Both the position numbers and the translations under genes were made by a program. This document shows, piece after piece, positions 35,586-45,049 of a stretch of DNA of 64,000 nt. Each line of letters starts with the position of its first letter. Position 1 is the stretch's first letter. The notes under the pieces were generated by a model. It was not told the DNA's origin, ran no database searches, and worked only from the letters and a program-made list of their open reading frames with translations. The stretch spans positions 1,008,876 to 1,072,875 of the forward strand of contig OX638380.1 in the NCBI GenBank assembly GCA_951813855.1. Reading direction: 5' to 3'. Source of the stretch: an uncultured Verrucomicrobiae bacterium (GTDB taxonomy: Bacteria; Verrucomicrobiota; Verrucomicrobiia; Limisphaerales; AAA164-E04).

Positions 35586-35865
35586 TCTTTTCACACATGA
35601 AGTTTGAAATGTCAGGTGTACGACATCGACTGATATTCACGAATTCCATCAATATTCGTTGGTACACGTTTGAGCGCTAGCGGACCTGCGGAAAAAGGTT
35701 GTTGCTAGCTTGCAAGGGTTTACTCACACACCTTGAGATAAGTCCACGACCTGCGTCCTGAGGCCGGAGAGACAACTTCAGAATCTAACTTTAAAAAGTA
35801 TAATCGAACTTCACTCAAGTTCCGGCACTCGTAGTCACTCACTTACCCATAAAACTAATTTGACC

Positions 35866-35894
35866 CGGCAGCGCTTCGGCTTGAAGCGCTGCCG
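35866..35894. terminator. Strong 12-bp hairpin
   Basis: CGGCAGCGCTTC (35866-35877) and GAAGCGCTGCCG (35883-35894) form a perfect stem with a five-base loop. It lies in the AT-rich gap between the plus-strand R-M island and the minus-strand pseudopilin operon and could terminate either transcript. No T-run follows on either side, so it may instead be the end of a mobile sequence or a structural element. Confidence 0.5.
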
Positions 35895-36064
35895 CCATAA
35901 GTAACTGCAATTGTTTCCAATCGGAGCAATCGTTGTAAAAGAAATACGAAACCACTAATTAAAATAAGATATTTCACGATGCGCAAAAATTATTTGTCAT
36001 TAAAAACAAATAATATCTCGAACCCATCAGATTTCAAAATGAAATATTATTAAATCAAAATGGT

Positions 36065-36931
36065 TCAATCTTGGGGCTGATAATTATCTACGTCGGAAAA
36101 CATAAAATCAACGTTTTGCAATTTGCGTAAATCTAATAAATCGTCGCCATTTGCATGCTTCCAATAACTTTCTTTATCAGAAAAGGATTTCGGGGCTGAC
36201 CACTTCCATTTTTCAACATGGCCGTCTACAAATGATAACGTGCCGGTTTGTCCATGTCGACCGGCAGGTAAATTGACCCAACGATCGTCCGGAAACGGCC
36301 AAACCAAAAAATGACCGTCATCGATACTATCCTCATGCTCATCAATAAACACGAACAACTTCGAAGGATACGGGATATTATCGTCTTTAATAATGACCGG
36401 TTGAACTTCCTTTTTTCGACCTCCCAACGTTCCGTTCATCGCATAACTTCTCGTTCGAGAAAAATTAATAATATCCCGTCCCGGTCCTTGAACGGCTTTG
36501 CTTTTATCCGAAGAGCAGCGGTAAATTTCTACTGATTGCAAGTATCCTAAACGGTAGAATAAACCGAGTCGGATATTACGATCGTCGATATCGTATAACG
36601 CGCTGCTAGGACCAATCCAGCTATTCGTTTCGCTGCGCCATAACCAATGAGGTTGATTAAAAGCGGTATTATCGGGAAACCGACCGAGATAATCGTCGAC
36701 GTACATGATCCAAGCTGCCTGAATTTGTTTTAGATTGTTCAAACAGCTTACCGTCTGGGCCTTTTGTTTCGCACGAGATAACGCCGGCAGCAACAACCCC
36801 GCCAATATTCCAATAATAGCGATAACGACCAAAAGCTCAAGCAAAGTTATGCCTTGTAAGCCAACTTTACCGTTAGCGATCGCATTGGAACGAGCAATAC
36901 CGAAACTACGTGAATTAACTGGTTGGTTCAT
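36065..36931 (-). CDS. Pseudopilin-like protein with H-X9-DG tail
   Basis: A 288-residue protein with a type IV prepilin N-terminus: the cleavage site [21 protein letters not shown] (Gly27, Glu32 at position +5) after a longer than usual leader, then one helix and a globular domain. It includes [16 protein letters not shown] and the [13 protein letters not shown] motif (H, nine residues, DG). This combination is typical of the large pseudopilin families of Verrucomicrobiota, Lentisphaerota and Planctomycetota and is a main reason for the PVC assignment. It starts 13 bases after the GT2 gene stop. This and the next two genes are clearly more AT-rich than the rest. Confidence 0.88.
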   Translation of the reverse strand: MNQPVNSRSFGIARSNAIANGKVGLQGITLLELLVVIAIIGILAGLLLPALSRAKQKAQTVSCLNNLKQIQAAWIMYVDDYLGRFPDNTAFNQPHWLWRSETNSWIGPSSALYDIDDRNIRLGLFYRLGYLQSVEIYRCSSDKSKAVQGPGRDIINFSRTRSYAMNGTLGGRKKEVQPVIIKDDNIPYPSKLFVFIDEHEDSIDDGHFLVWPFPDDRWVNLPAGRHGQTGTLSFVDGHVEKWKWSAPKSFSDKESYWKHANGDDLLDLRKLQNVDFMFSDVDNYQPQD

Positions 36932-36944
36932 ATGCGTAAAAAAA

Positions 36945-37679
36945 TCATTTCATTGAAAAAGATTGTTCGTTGATCCAACGACGGATCCGAAAAAGTCCCC
37001 GTAAATTATGAATGGCAGTGGAAATGATTTTAACTCGGGAATCGGGATCTTCTTTCCACCGCACCGGTTCCTGATGAATCCGAAAACCATAATAACTAGC
37101 GTAAACCAATAACTCAGTGTCAAAAAACCAATCGTTATCCTGAGTTATCGGAAGTAGTTTTTCAACCGCGTTCCGGGAACAAGCTTTAAAACCGCATTGA
37201 AAATCGGTTTGAGCAAGACCGGTTATAAAATTGGTGGCCGAAACGTTAATCCGTGAAATCAATTCCCGCTTAAGACTTCGAACGACTGCCGAATTTGATG
37301 AATGGCGCGACCCAATAGAAATATCGGCTTCCTCGGTTATTAGCGGCGACAACAGATCGGCCAAACAACTTAATTCTGTAGACAGATCGATATCCATGTA
37401 ACATCGAATTTCTGCGTCGGACGATAACCATGACGTTTTAATCGCCCTCCCCCGTCCGGGCTTTACGAGTGATTTAACCGAAAGTTGCGAATAAGCCGAA
37501 GTCAATCTCTTTGCCAATTCCAAAGTTTCATCCACGGAGCCGTTATCGACGATACATACCTCATAAGCCAAGTCTAAGGACCGGAGACACGTGAGGATAT
37601 CGGCGACGCTTTTTTCCAGGATCCTCGCTTCGTTGAATACCGGCAAAGTAAGATTGATCGTTTTTAAACCAGCAGCCAT
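36945..37679 (-). CDS. Family 2 glycosyltransferase (dolichyl-phosphate-mannose-synthase-like)
   Basis: A 244-residue GT-A enzyme: [25 protein letters not shown] (44-50), [11 protein letters not shown] and a YMDIDLS acidic motif (Asp96, Asp98). The C-terminal part lacks membrane helices. It resembles enzymes that load a polyprenyl phosphate with a sugar from a nucleotide donor. With the downstream-acting membrane mannosyltransferase encoded just upstream (12-base gap), it could supply lipid-linked sugar for extracytoplasmic glycosylation, perhaps of the pseudopilin in the same operon (inference). Confidence 0.85.
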   Translation of the reverse strand: MAAGLKTINLTLPVFNEARILEKSVADILTCLRSLDLAYEVCIVDNGSVDETLELAKRLTSAYSQLSVKSLVKPGRGRAIKTSWLSSDAEIRCYMDIDLSTELSCLADLLSPLITEEADISIGSRHSSNSAVVRSLKRELISRINVSATNFITGLAQTDFQCGFKACSRNAVEKLLPITQDNDWFFDTELLVYASYYGFRIHQEPVRWKEDPDSRVKIISTAIHNLRGLFRIRRWINEQSFSMK

Positions 37680-37691
37680 GATAGTGCGACC

Positions 37692-38849
37692 TTACCCTGC
37701 CCAATCAAAATTCATATGACGCCACAGCAGCCAGGCTTGCATTAATATCAACCCGCCGGCGAATACCCAACGGAAAGATAACGGAACATGTTTCGCTAGA
37801 TACCAGCCGACAACCGTGTATAACGGAAACGCCATGGTCATATATCTGGTAAACGACACGAAATGAGAAAGCACCGCTGGGATAACGCCGAGCATAATTA
37901 CCCACCAAAACCATTCTCGATCCCTTAACCATACGAGCGGCAGCATCGACAACAAAAATACGAACCAGATGCGATCGATTAAGGATCCGTAATAACCGTG
38001 TATTAACGACGGACTAAATAACACCTCGATGAAACGTACCGGATCGAAAAGATTTCCTATCGAATTAACTGGCCAATGTTTTTGAGCGTCGAAACCTTCC
38101 CAGGGATTACCCGTCAGTATTTGCATCCAAAGAAAATAGGCGCCCCATCCCAATATCGGCAATTCCAACATCAAAATCCAACTGATGCTCCTGGATCTGT
38201 TCCAAATTCCCCAAGCAAGCGGAACGACGCAAAAAACCCCTACCGCCCGAGTCATCGGCAACAATAAACCTGCCAGCGCCACCAAATACATTTTCTGACG
38301 GTGCCAGCCCCAACAAAAAATCATTAATAAACAAAAAAACAACGATTCGGTATGATGGAAAAAAAAGAATAACGATCCCGGATAAGATAACAGAACGACC
38401 GTAGCCCAAAACGCCGTATGCCGATCTATTTTTTCTTTGATCATTTGATGGAACATCACGATTCCCAAAGTTGAAAACCCGTTGGATAACACGATTCCGG
38501 AAAGTAAATGGCTGTTTCCGAAAACCACCGAGCACCATTTCACGAGGTGCGGCCATAAAGGATAAAAGTCGCACGATGGACTGTCTTTCTGGTATCCCAC
38601 TTCGCTGAGAAACAAATAATGAGGCGTATCCCAAGTGGCGAAATGACTTAAGAAAATTGGCCCGCCGTCCCTGGGCCAGCGTTGCAACCCTCTGTTGAAC
38701 ATATCCTCGTCAATTTCGCCGAACAGCAACAGGAATAACGTCAACAAGGTCAAAACTCCCGATTTATACAGAATCAATCCTATAATTAATTTTTTTTGAT
38801 CTATTAGCAAGGCCGGATAATCTTTTGGTTTCGGGAAATTAGCGCTCAT
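37692..38849 (-). CDS. PIG-V-like polytopic mannosyltransferase
   Basis: A 385-residue membrane protein with about nine hydrophobic helices. The first extracytoplasmic loop reads FATWDTPHYLFLSEVGYQ, followed by DFYPLWPHLVKW, which matches the WD-x-x-HY and F-PLWP motifs of the PIG-V/GPI-mannosyltransferase-II-like family. Such enzymes transfer a sugar from a polyprenyl-phosphate donor. First gene of the AT-rich operon. Start ATG 38849 gives MSANFPKPKDYPALLIDQKK before the first helix. Confidence 0.8.
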   Translation of the reverse strand: MSANFPKPKDYPALLIDQKKLIIGLILYKSGVLTLLTLFLLLFGEIDEDMFNRGLQRWPRDGGPIFLSHFATWDTPHYLFLSEVGYQKDSPSCDFYPLWPHLVKWCSVVFGNSHLLSGIVLSNGFSTLGIVMFHQMIKEKIDRHTAFWATVVLLSYPGSLFFFFHHTESLFFCLLMIFCWGWHRQKMYLVALAGLLLPMTRAVGVFCVVPLAWGIWNRSRSISWILMLELPILGWGAYFLWMQILTGNPWEGFDAQKHWPVNSIGNLFDPVRFIEVLFSPSLIHGYYGSLIDRIWFVFLLSMLPLVWLRDREWFWWVIMLGVIPAVLSHFVSFTRYMTMAFPLYTVVGWYLAKHVPLSFRWVFAGGLILMQAWLLWRHMNFDWAG

Positions 38850-39095
38850 TGTTTGCCTATCTTGTTTTGTTGGTTAGATCTTGCATTTCGCTTCCTATCT
38901 GATTCGCCTAGCCTCGACGCCAGGACCTAATATCGGACCTCCGCTCAAGCCATGGTCTAGTAAAGCTTCTGTTAACTCTTCCCAGTTTTGCCCCAAGGCA
39001 ATAGGTGAAAACACATATTTCGTCCATTTCACAATCTTCCGGTCGGCCGCTTGAGAACCTTCCGGCAAGAAATAATTGATTCCTGACCGCTGAAA

Positions 39096-39760
39096 TCATG
39101 GTTTCACCGCTTCGAACTGCCATCCCGATCCGGCCTGCCGTATCAGTGTCCCGAACGTCCCGGGCAACCATTTCGACGCTGCCGCGACCGCCGACCACGT
39201 GAATCCGGCCCGGATGCCTTCCGACAAGCTGCCGACAGGCCTCGTCGCCCCGGCGAAGAAAAAGCCTCCCCCGATTGGTCGATTCGGTCCGGAGGACCGA
39301 CCATCCCAGCCAACTTGCAAATGCGGCCCCGAGCCGAGATCGACTCCCGAGGCATGTCCCGGTAAATGACAGCGTCCGGAACCAACCCGCCCGTCGATAA
39401 ATCAATGGCTGATCGCAGTTGTCCCGCAGGTAACTCCCGGCCGAAGCGGTAAGCGAACGTCGAATCCGAAAAACGGTCGCGCAATGCGATGTCGCCCCGT
39501 TCCGACGCCGGACGGATGACCGAAGCCACCAATTCGCTCCGGCAAGCGCCCAGCAAAAAAAATCGGTCGCCGACGAATGCATGTCAGTCAATTCCGGTTC
39601 CTTGAGTATTTTCCTGCACCCGCGTTCCCCACCGAAGTCCCGCCGGGTTCTCGCGCAACCACCACCGAATGGCCTTCTTCCCGGAACGCGGGACGGAAGG
39701 CTTGGCGACCGGCGGCAATCCAGCCAGTTCCGGAGAGCGCAAGGGATTCGGCACGCCAGT
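39096..39760 (-). pseudogene. tmk: Decayed thymidylate kinase gene
   Basis: Thymidylate-kinase sequence runs in order through all three minus-strand frames: FREEGHSVVVAREPGGTSVG (about 39690-39630), KILKEPELTD, then LLGACRSELVASVIRPASER and GDIALRDRFSDSTFAYRF (39550-39440), LSTGGLVPDAVIYRD, then RRGDEACRQLVGRHPGRIHV (39250-39190) and a final TLIRQAGSGWQFEAVKP ending at 39096. At least three frame changes separate these blocks. The P-loop is not recognisable (GTGWIAAG where GxxGxGKST is expected). The gene is dead unless many sequence errors are assumed. dTMP phosphorylation is essential, so another copy must exist elsewhere or be supplied by a host. Confidence 0.75.
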
Positions 39761-39915
39761 CGCAACCGGAGCGACATCTTCGCCCGGCAACGGCGGCAGA
39801 GACTGAACGACGTCCGGTCCGTCCAAGCCTGACAGCAAGACGAACCCTGGCAACGATCCCATATAATTCTTCACGCCGACTCCTAGGCGGAGAGTATCCG
39901 AAGACCGGAATCATT

Positions 39916-41345
39916 TCAAGTCCGTTTGATACGAACACTTTGCAGCATATCCTCGACGGTACCGCCCTTGGCCGCCGGCAAATCGCGAATCTCGTCCGCC
40001 CGCCCGTAATCCTTCGGCCGTCGGGCCCGGCGACGTTCTTCCAGTAAATTTCGAAGATCTTCGACAACCTCCGGTTCGACATGCTCGTGCCCGATCCTCA
40101 GTACAAATTCAATTCGTTACCAAACCGGCAGGTGCTCGGCCACGGCACTCAATCCGCTATCCAGTCGCCGGTTGATCTCCCGGTTCCAATCAAACACCGC
40201 CGCCCAAACAGACGATAGATTCAAACCTGATCCGTGACCCGTTCGAAACCCTCGAGCAGAGCCGGGGCGGGTTCGGTCGTGATTTCCTACCTCGCGGTGC
40301 ACTCCAACCGGTCCCGGCAGGCGTCAATTCGTTTGAGGGCGGAATGACCGGCGCACAAGCCATCAATCGTGAAATTGTCGATCTCACGATAATGAGTGGA
40401 AGAAAAGACGAACCGGACGGGCCGGCCGCAAGAACCTTTCGCTTTCAAATCCCGCAACGTGAAACAACTGTTCAAGGAATTGGACCTCTTACGCCCCTCG
40501 ACCACCAAGGGGGCTCCGTGAAGCCAATAGCGGACAAACGGCTCGCCCGGCGCTTGCGCTCCGCAGCCTGCGCTCTGCGCGGTCTCGTGCTCGTGATGAG
40601 GGAAAACCAAATCCTCGCCCCCCCCAAATGCAGGTTGAAACTGGGAACCAAAACGGCCATGCCCATGGCCCTGCGTTCGATATACCACCCGGTCTCCCCT
40701 CGCCCCAGGTGCTCTCTCCAAGGATCTCCCCGTTTTCCGGAGCCCGAGCTTTCCACCGGGAAAAATCGGCTGGATCGCCTTTTTCGTATTCGTCGACGAT
40801 TACTCGGCGACCGGGACGAAGGGCGTCGAAATCGAGATTCGTCAATTTGCCGTAGCCGTTGCCCTGATCCCGTTAACGTTGAATACCGAAATACACGGAG
40901 CTGTTCATCTGTCAGGCGACGCTCTTGGCCATCAGTTGAGCGATCAGTTCGATGATCTCGGAAATATCATCCACCGCTCGCGGCGAATGATCCGGACGGC
41001 GGAAACCCAACGCGTCCAAATCCTCGAAAAAGGCCGCTAGGTTCTTCCCGGGGTATTCCCCGCAAGGGGATTCTCGATTCGCTGACCCGCGCAATGATTT
41101 TGCCCTCCCCGTCGGTCACGTTCATCACCTGCGTCACGTCGTAATTCCGGTAACGGAAATAACGGCTGAGCAAATCGGCGAAGACGAAAATGCGAAAATT
41201 CCCGTGGTTGGCGTAATTGCAATCCGTCGATCCGTAGCAATCGATCCCGACCGATTTCCCTGCCGGATCCCGGGGAACGAACGACTCCAAATACCGGGAC
41301 ATCGTATTGACAACCGCAATCCCACGATCTTCTACGGATGCCAGG
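39916..41345 (-). pseudogene. cysS: Decayed cysteinyl-tRNA synthetase gene
   Basis: Pieces of CysRS occur in the right order in different frames: NTMSRYLESFVPRDPAGKSV, CNYANHGNFRIFVFADLLSR, YFRYRNYDVTQVMNVTDGEG (41310-41100), FFEDLDALGFRRPDHSPRAV (about 41020), NLDFDALRPGRRVIVDE (40830), DLVFPHHEHETAQ and SNSLNSCFTLRDL (40620-40440), AAVFDWNREINRRLDSGL (40190), and the C-terminal EERRRARRPKDYGRADEIRD ending at 39916. Besides frameshifts, both catalytic signatures are altered: the HIGN of the HIGH motif reads NHGN and KMSKS reads KRSNS. That points to genuine decay rather than sequence error. The gene lies directly upstream of the tmk remnant. Confidence 0.85.
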
Positions 41346-41777
41346 CTACCAGGCACCACCGTTCTCAAATCAATATCCCCCGGATCACTCGAACCTCCAT
41401 GCGCCGGGCGACCGCATGTCCCATCCCTGGAACTTCACGCTCAAACGCCGAGGATCAATCCCCGCCAAATGCAAAAACTCCGGCTCTCCCCTCAGAAAAA
41501 GCCCTGAACCGTTCGCTCTAACGGGAAAAAGCAGCAAAAATACGGTAACGGTTCGTTCCTCTCCCCAAGCTCCGAGCCCTTTGGTGCGCCATCGGAGCGA
41601 TCCCCTGCGATCAAGCGGCGATACCCGGTCGGCATCCCTCAGCGGGAGAAAACCCAGCGAATTAGCAACTTGATCGTTGACTCCCCCCAAATCCCTAGAT
41701 AGAAACCCCTCTCGCTTTTTCGTTGGTCGGCGTTTTCTTCGTCCTGACTGGCGCTGACAAGCGATCTCCGACTGACT
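41346..41777. other. Intergenic region upstream of ppdK
   Basis: About 430 bases between the divergent cysS remnant and ppdK. No coding frame is convincing. The ppdK promoter should lie here; the stretch just before the start (about 41700-41777) is less GC-rich but I could not place -35/-10 boxes. Confidence 0.35.
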
Positions 41778-44582
41778 ATGGCCAAATTAAAGAGCAAATC
41801 TGACAAAACGGCTTCGAGTTCCAAGCCGAAAAAATACGTTTACGCCTTTGGCAAAAACAAGGCCGACGGCAACGCCGGCATGAGAGCTCTGCTGGGCGGC
41901 AAGGGAGCCAACCTCGCGGAAATGACCCGAATCAGGCTTCCCGTTCCGCCGGGATTCACCATCTCCACCGAAGTCTGCACCCATTATTACTCGAACAACC
42001 GCCGCTATCCTGCCGAGTTGCGCCAGCAGATGGAAGAAGGCGTCCGGAAAATGGAACGCATCCTCGGCAAGGAATTCGGCAACCGGGAAAAACCGTTGTT
42101 GGTGGCGGTCCGCTCCGGAGCTCGCGATTCGATGCCCGGCATGATGGACACCATTCTCAATCTCGGACTCAACGACCAGACGGCCACGGCCCTGGCCCAA
42201 TCCAGCGGCAATCCCCGATTCGCCTGGGATTGCTATCGACGCTTCATCCAAATGTACGGCGACGTCGTGATGGGGGTCCAAAAACTGCCCGAAGAAGATC
42301 ACGATCCCTTCGAGGCGGAAATCGAAAAACTCAAAGGCGAACTCTTTCCGGGACAGAAAGAAGTCGACGACACCTTGCTGGACGACAAAGCGATCAAACA
42401 GTTGGTCAACCGATTCAAGAAACTGGTCAAGGATCGCACCGGCAAGGCGTTTCCGACCAATCCCTGGAAGCAACTCGAAGGAGCCGTCGGGGCCGTATTC
42501 GGTTCCTGGATGAACGATCGGGCCATCGTTTACCGCCGCAAATACCACATTCCCGCCGAATGGGGCACGGCCGTCAACGTGCAGGCCATGGTCTTCGGCA
42601 ATACCGGAAAAAAATCCGGCTCGGGAGTCGCTTTCACCCGAGATCCGGCAACCGGCGAAAAAGTCTTCTACGGCGAATACCTGATCAACGCTCAGGGCGA
42701 AGACGTCGTAGCGGGCGTGCGAACGCCCCAACCGGTATCCGACCTGAAAAAGGCCATGCCCGACGCCTACCGGGAACTCAAACGGATTTGCCAAGTGCTC
42801 GAATCCCATTTCACCGATATGCAGGATTTCGAGTTTACCGTCGAAGACGGAACGGTCTTCATGCTCCAAACCCGGAGCGGCAAGCGGACCGGCATGGCGG
42901 CGGTCCGCATCGCTTGCGAAATGGTCAAAGAGAAACTAATCGACTGGCAAACGGCGGTGAATCGAGTGCCAGCCGAACAGTTGGACCAAGTGTTGGCTCC
43001 CATCTTCGACCTGAAGGCGCTCAAGACGACCAAGATCATCGCCCGGGGACTTCCAGCCGGTCCCGGAGCGGCATCCGGAAAGATCTACCTTAATGCCGAC
43101 CGGGCCGTGGAAGCCGCCGATGACGGGCAAAAGGTCTTGCTCGTTCGCGTCGAAACTTCGCCGGAAGATCTGCGCGGCATGATCGCCGCCGAAGGCATCC
43201 TGACCTCCCGCGGCGGCGTCAGTTCCCATGCCGCTCTCGTAGCCCGTCAAATGGGGAAAGTCTGCGTCTGCGGCGCCGCCGACATTCACGTCGACTACGC
43301 GGCCAAAACCGTCTCGGCAGGAAAGGATACGTTCAAGGAAGGCGACTACCTGTCCATCGACGGCACTTCCGGGGAAATCTACGGCGGCCAAGTCAAAACC
43401 GCGCCCTCGGAAATCATTCAGGTGCTGGTACACCGCAAGACCGCACTGAAAAGAAGGAAGGCCTACCAGAATTACGCGCAACTCATGGACTGGTGCGAAC
43501 AAGCTACCCGGCTCCAAGTGCGCACCAACGCCGACTCGCCCGAACAGGTCAAAAACGCCGTCGCCTTCGGAGCCACCGGAATCGGCCTCTGCCGCACGGA
43601 GCATATGTTCTTCGAAGGAGACCGCATCAACGCCGTCCGGGAAATGATTTTGGCCGAAAAGGTGGACGACCGCCAGAAGGCGCTCAAAAAACTGCTGCCT
43701 TACCAACGCAACGATTTCCGGAAAATCTTCCAAGCCCTGGATGGTCGGCCGGCGACGGTGCGCCTGCTCGATCCGCCGCTTCATGAGTTTCTGCCTCACG
43801 ACCACGCCGCTCAGAGCCAATTGGCCGAAGAACTCAATCTCAAAGTGGAATCCATCACCAAACGGGTTCACGACCTCCACGAGTTCAATCCCATGCTGGG
43901 GCATCGCGGTTGCCGGCTAGGCATCGTCTATCCCGAAATCAGCGAAATGCAGGCGAGGGCTTTGTTCGAAGCCGCGGCAGACGTGCAAAAGAAGGGCAAA
44001 CCGACCCGGCCGGAAATCATGGTGCCGCTGGTCGGATTCGCCAAGGAACTGGAGTTGCAAATCGAAATCATCCATCGCGTGGCCAAGGAAGTCGCCCAAG
44101 AAAAGAAAACCAAGTTCCAGTACTTGGTGGGGACCATGATCGAAGTGCCCCGAGGCGCCCTGACGGCCGACGAAATCGCGCAACACGCCCAGTTCTTCAG
44201 TTTCGGAACCAACGACCTGACCCAAACGACCCTAGGTATGAGCCGGGACGATTCGGGAACGTTTTTGCCCGATTACCAAGAACTCGATATCCTGGGATCC
44301 AATCCATTCGCCAGCATCGATCAACAGGGCGTGGGACGATTGCTGGAAATAGCCATCGAACAGGGCCGATCGACTTCGCCTGATATCAAATTGGGCATCT
44401 GCGGCGAACACGGCGGCGATCCCAACAGCGTCAAGTTTTGCCACCGGGCGGGACTCGATTACGTCAGTTGTTCGCCTTTCCGAGTTCCGGTCGCCCGGTT
44501 GGCAGCCGCTCAGGCCGCCTTGGCGGACTCGCCGCCGAAGGCCAAACCCAAAAGAAAGAAAGTGGCTTCCAAACGAGGTTAA
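41778..44582 (+). CDS. ppdK: Pyruvate, phosphate dikinase
   Basis: A 934-residue enzyme interconverting pyruvate + ATP + Pi and phosphoenolpyruvate + AMP + PPi. The N-terminal nucleotide-binding domain opens with [11 protein letters not shown] ... [15 protein letters not shown]. The phosphohistidine domain holds [26 protein letters not shown] sequence with His484. The C-terminal PEP/pyruvate domain contains [33 protein letters not shown] and [11 protein letters not shown] with the catalytic Cys875. A Lys-rich tail follows. Length and all sites are intact. It stands alone and may serve glycolysis or gluconeogenesis with PPi economy. Confidence 0.97.
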   Translation: MAKLKSKSDKTASSSKPKKYVYAFGKNKADGNAGMRALLGGKGANLAEMTRIRLPVPPGFTISTEVCTHYYSNNRRYPAELRQQMEEGVRKMERILGKEFGNREKPLLVAVRSGARDSMPGMMDTILNLGLNDQTATALAQSSGNPRFAWDCYRRFIQMYGDVVMGVQKLPEEDHDPFEAEIEKLKGELFPGQKEVDDTLLDDKAIKQLVNRFKKLVKDRTGKAFPTNPWKQLEGAVGAVFGSWMNDRAIVYRRKYHIPAEWGTAVNVQAMVFGNTGKKSGSGVAFTRDPATGEKVFYGEYLINAQGEDVVAGVRTPQPVSDLKKAMPDAYRELKRICQVLESHFTDMQDFEFTVEDGTVFMLQTRSGKRTGMAAVRIACEMVKEKLIDWQTAVNRVPAEQLDQVLAPIFDLKALKTTKIIARGLPAGPGAASGKIYLNADRAVEAADDGQKVLLVRVETSPEDLRGMIAAEGILTSRGGVSSHAALVARQMGKVCVCGAADIHVDYAAKTVSAGKDTFKEGDYLSIDGTSGEIYGGQVKTAPSEIIQVLVHRKTALKRRKAYQNYAQLMDWCEQATRLQVRTNADSPEQVKNAVAFGATGIGLCRTEHMFFEGDRINAVREMILAEKVDDRQKALKKLLPYQRNDFRKIFQALDGRPATVRLLDPPLHEFLPHDHAAQSQLAEELNLKVESITKRVHDLHEFNPMLGHRGCRLGIVYPEISEMQARALFEAAADVQKKGKPTRPEIMVPLVGFAKELELQIEIIHRVAKEVAQEKKTKFQYLVGTMIEVPRGALTADEIAQHAQFFSFGTNDLTQTTLGMSRDDSGTFLPDYQELDILGSNPFASIDQQGVGRLLEIAIEQGRSTSPDIKLGICGEHGGDPNSVKFCHRAGLDYVSCSPFRVPVARLAAAQAALADSPPKAKPKRKKVASKRG

Positions 44583-44719
44583 GTTGCGGACCAATCGACC
44601 GTTTCCGACAAAGGGTTTAATTCGAAATCGTCCCAATCACCAGATTGAACTGCCAGCGTCTATCCTCGGGAATTTGCCGTTCGGTTTTGGTGAACCTATC
44701 CGCCCGGTTTCGCTTCAAA

Positions 44720-44757
44720 GGCGTCTCGCTCCGGCAACCGCCTCTCGGCGAGACGCC
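44720..44757 (+). terminator. Hairpin downstream of ppdK
   Basis: GGCGTCTCGC (44720-44729) and GCGAGACGCC (44748-44757) are exact inverted copies with an 18-base loop, 137 bases after the ppdK stop. The loop is long and no T-run follows, so a terminator role is tentative. Confidence 0.4.
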
Positions 44758-44831
44758 GTACCGATCGGGTCGATTTCAACCCGATGCTCCCGGCGAATTT
44801 GCCCTGTGACCGGAGAGGCTCCTTTGCGCCC

Positions 44832-44963
44832 AGGACTTTTTCACGCTAAAATTCCCTAGCCGATGAACTTTTTTAAGGTTGCGTCTCAAGGGCGAGAGAA
44901 AAAGCGAAACCGGACCTAAATCCGGTTACCCCGGCCAACAGTGATTAGCGTGAGAAAATCCTG
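44832..44963. mobile_element. 132-bp MITE with 19-bp terminal inverted repeats and 9-bp target duplication
   Basis: The left end CAGGACTTTTTCACGCTAA (44832-44850) and the right end, read inverted, CAGGATTTTCTCACGCTAA (44963-44945) match at 17 of 19 positions. The flanks CTTTGCGCC (44823-44831) and CTTTTCGCC (44964-44972) match at 8 of 9, a likely target-site duplication. An internal hairpin AACCGGA-CCTAAA-TCCGGTT lies near the right end. About 75 bases from the right end inward are closely similar to the left end of the ISAs1-type element at 28641. It is therefore a non-autonomous element mobilised by that family. Confidence 0.8.
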
Positions 44964-45049
44964 CTTTTCGCCGTAGCGCCTTTGACGTCGCCAGTCTATT
45001 TTCCTACAATGCGGCCCGGTTGACCGTTCACGGTCCGTTATTCCGGGAC

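Noticed and set aside
39584..39874. MKNYMGSLPG... frame as an intact start of tmk
   Set aside because: The distance from its GLDGPD to the EGHSVVVAREPGG block is too long for thymidylate kinase and no P-loop is present, so it was not used as the start.
44889..44963. Interpretation of the 75-bp similarity to 28641-28715 as a conserved regulatory RNA
   Set aside because: Terminal inverted repeats, a near-perfect 9-bp target duplication and adjacency of the other copy to a transposase explain it better as a mobile element end.
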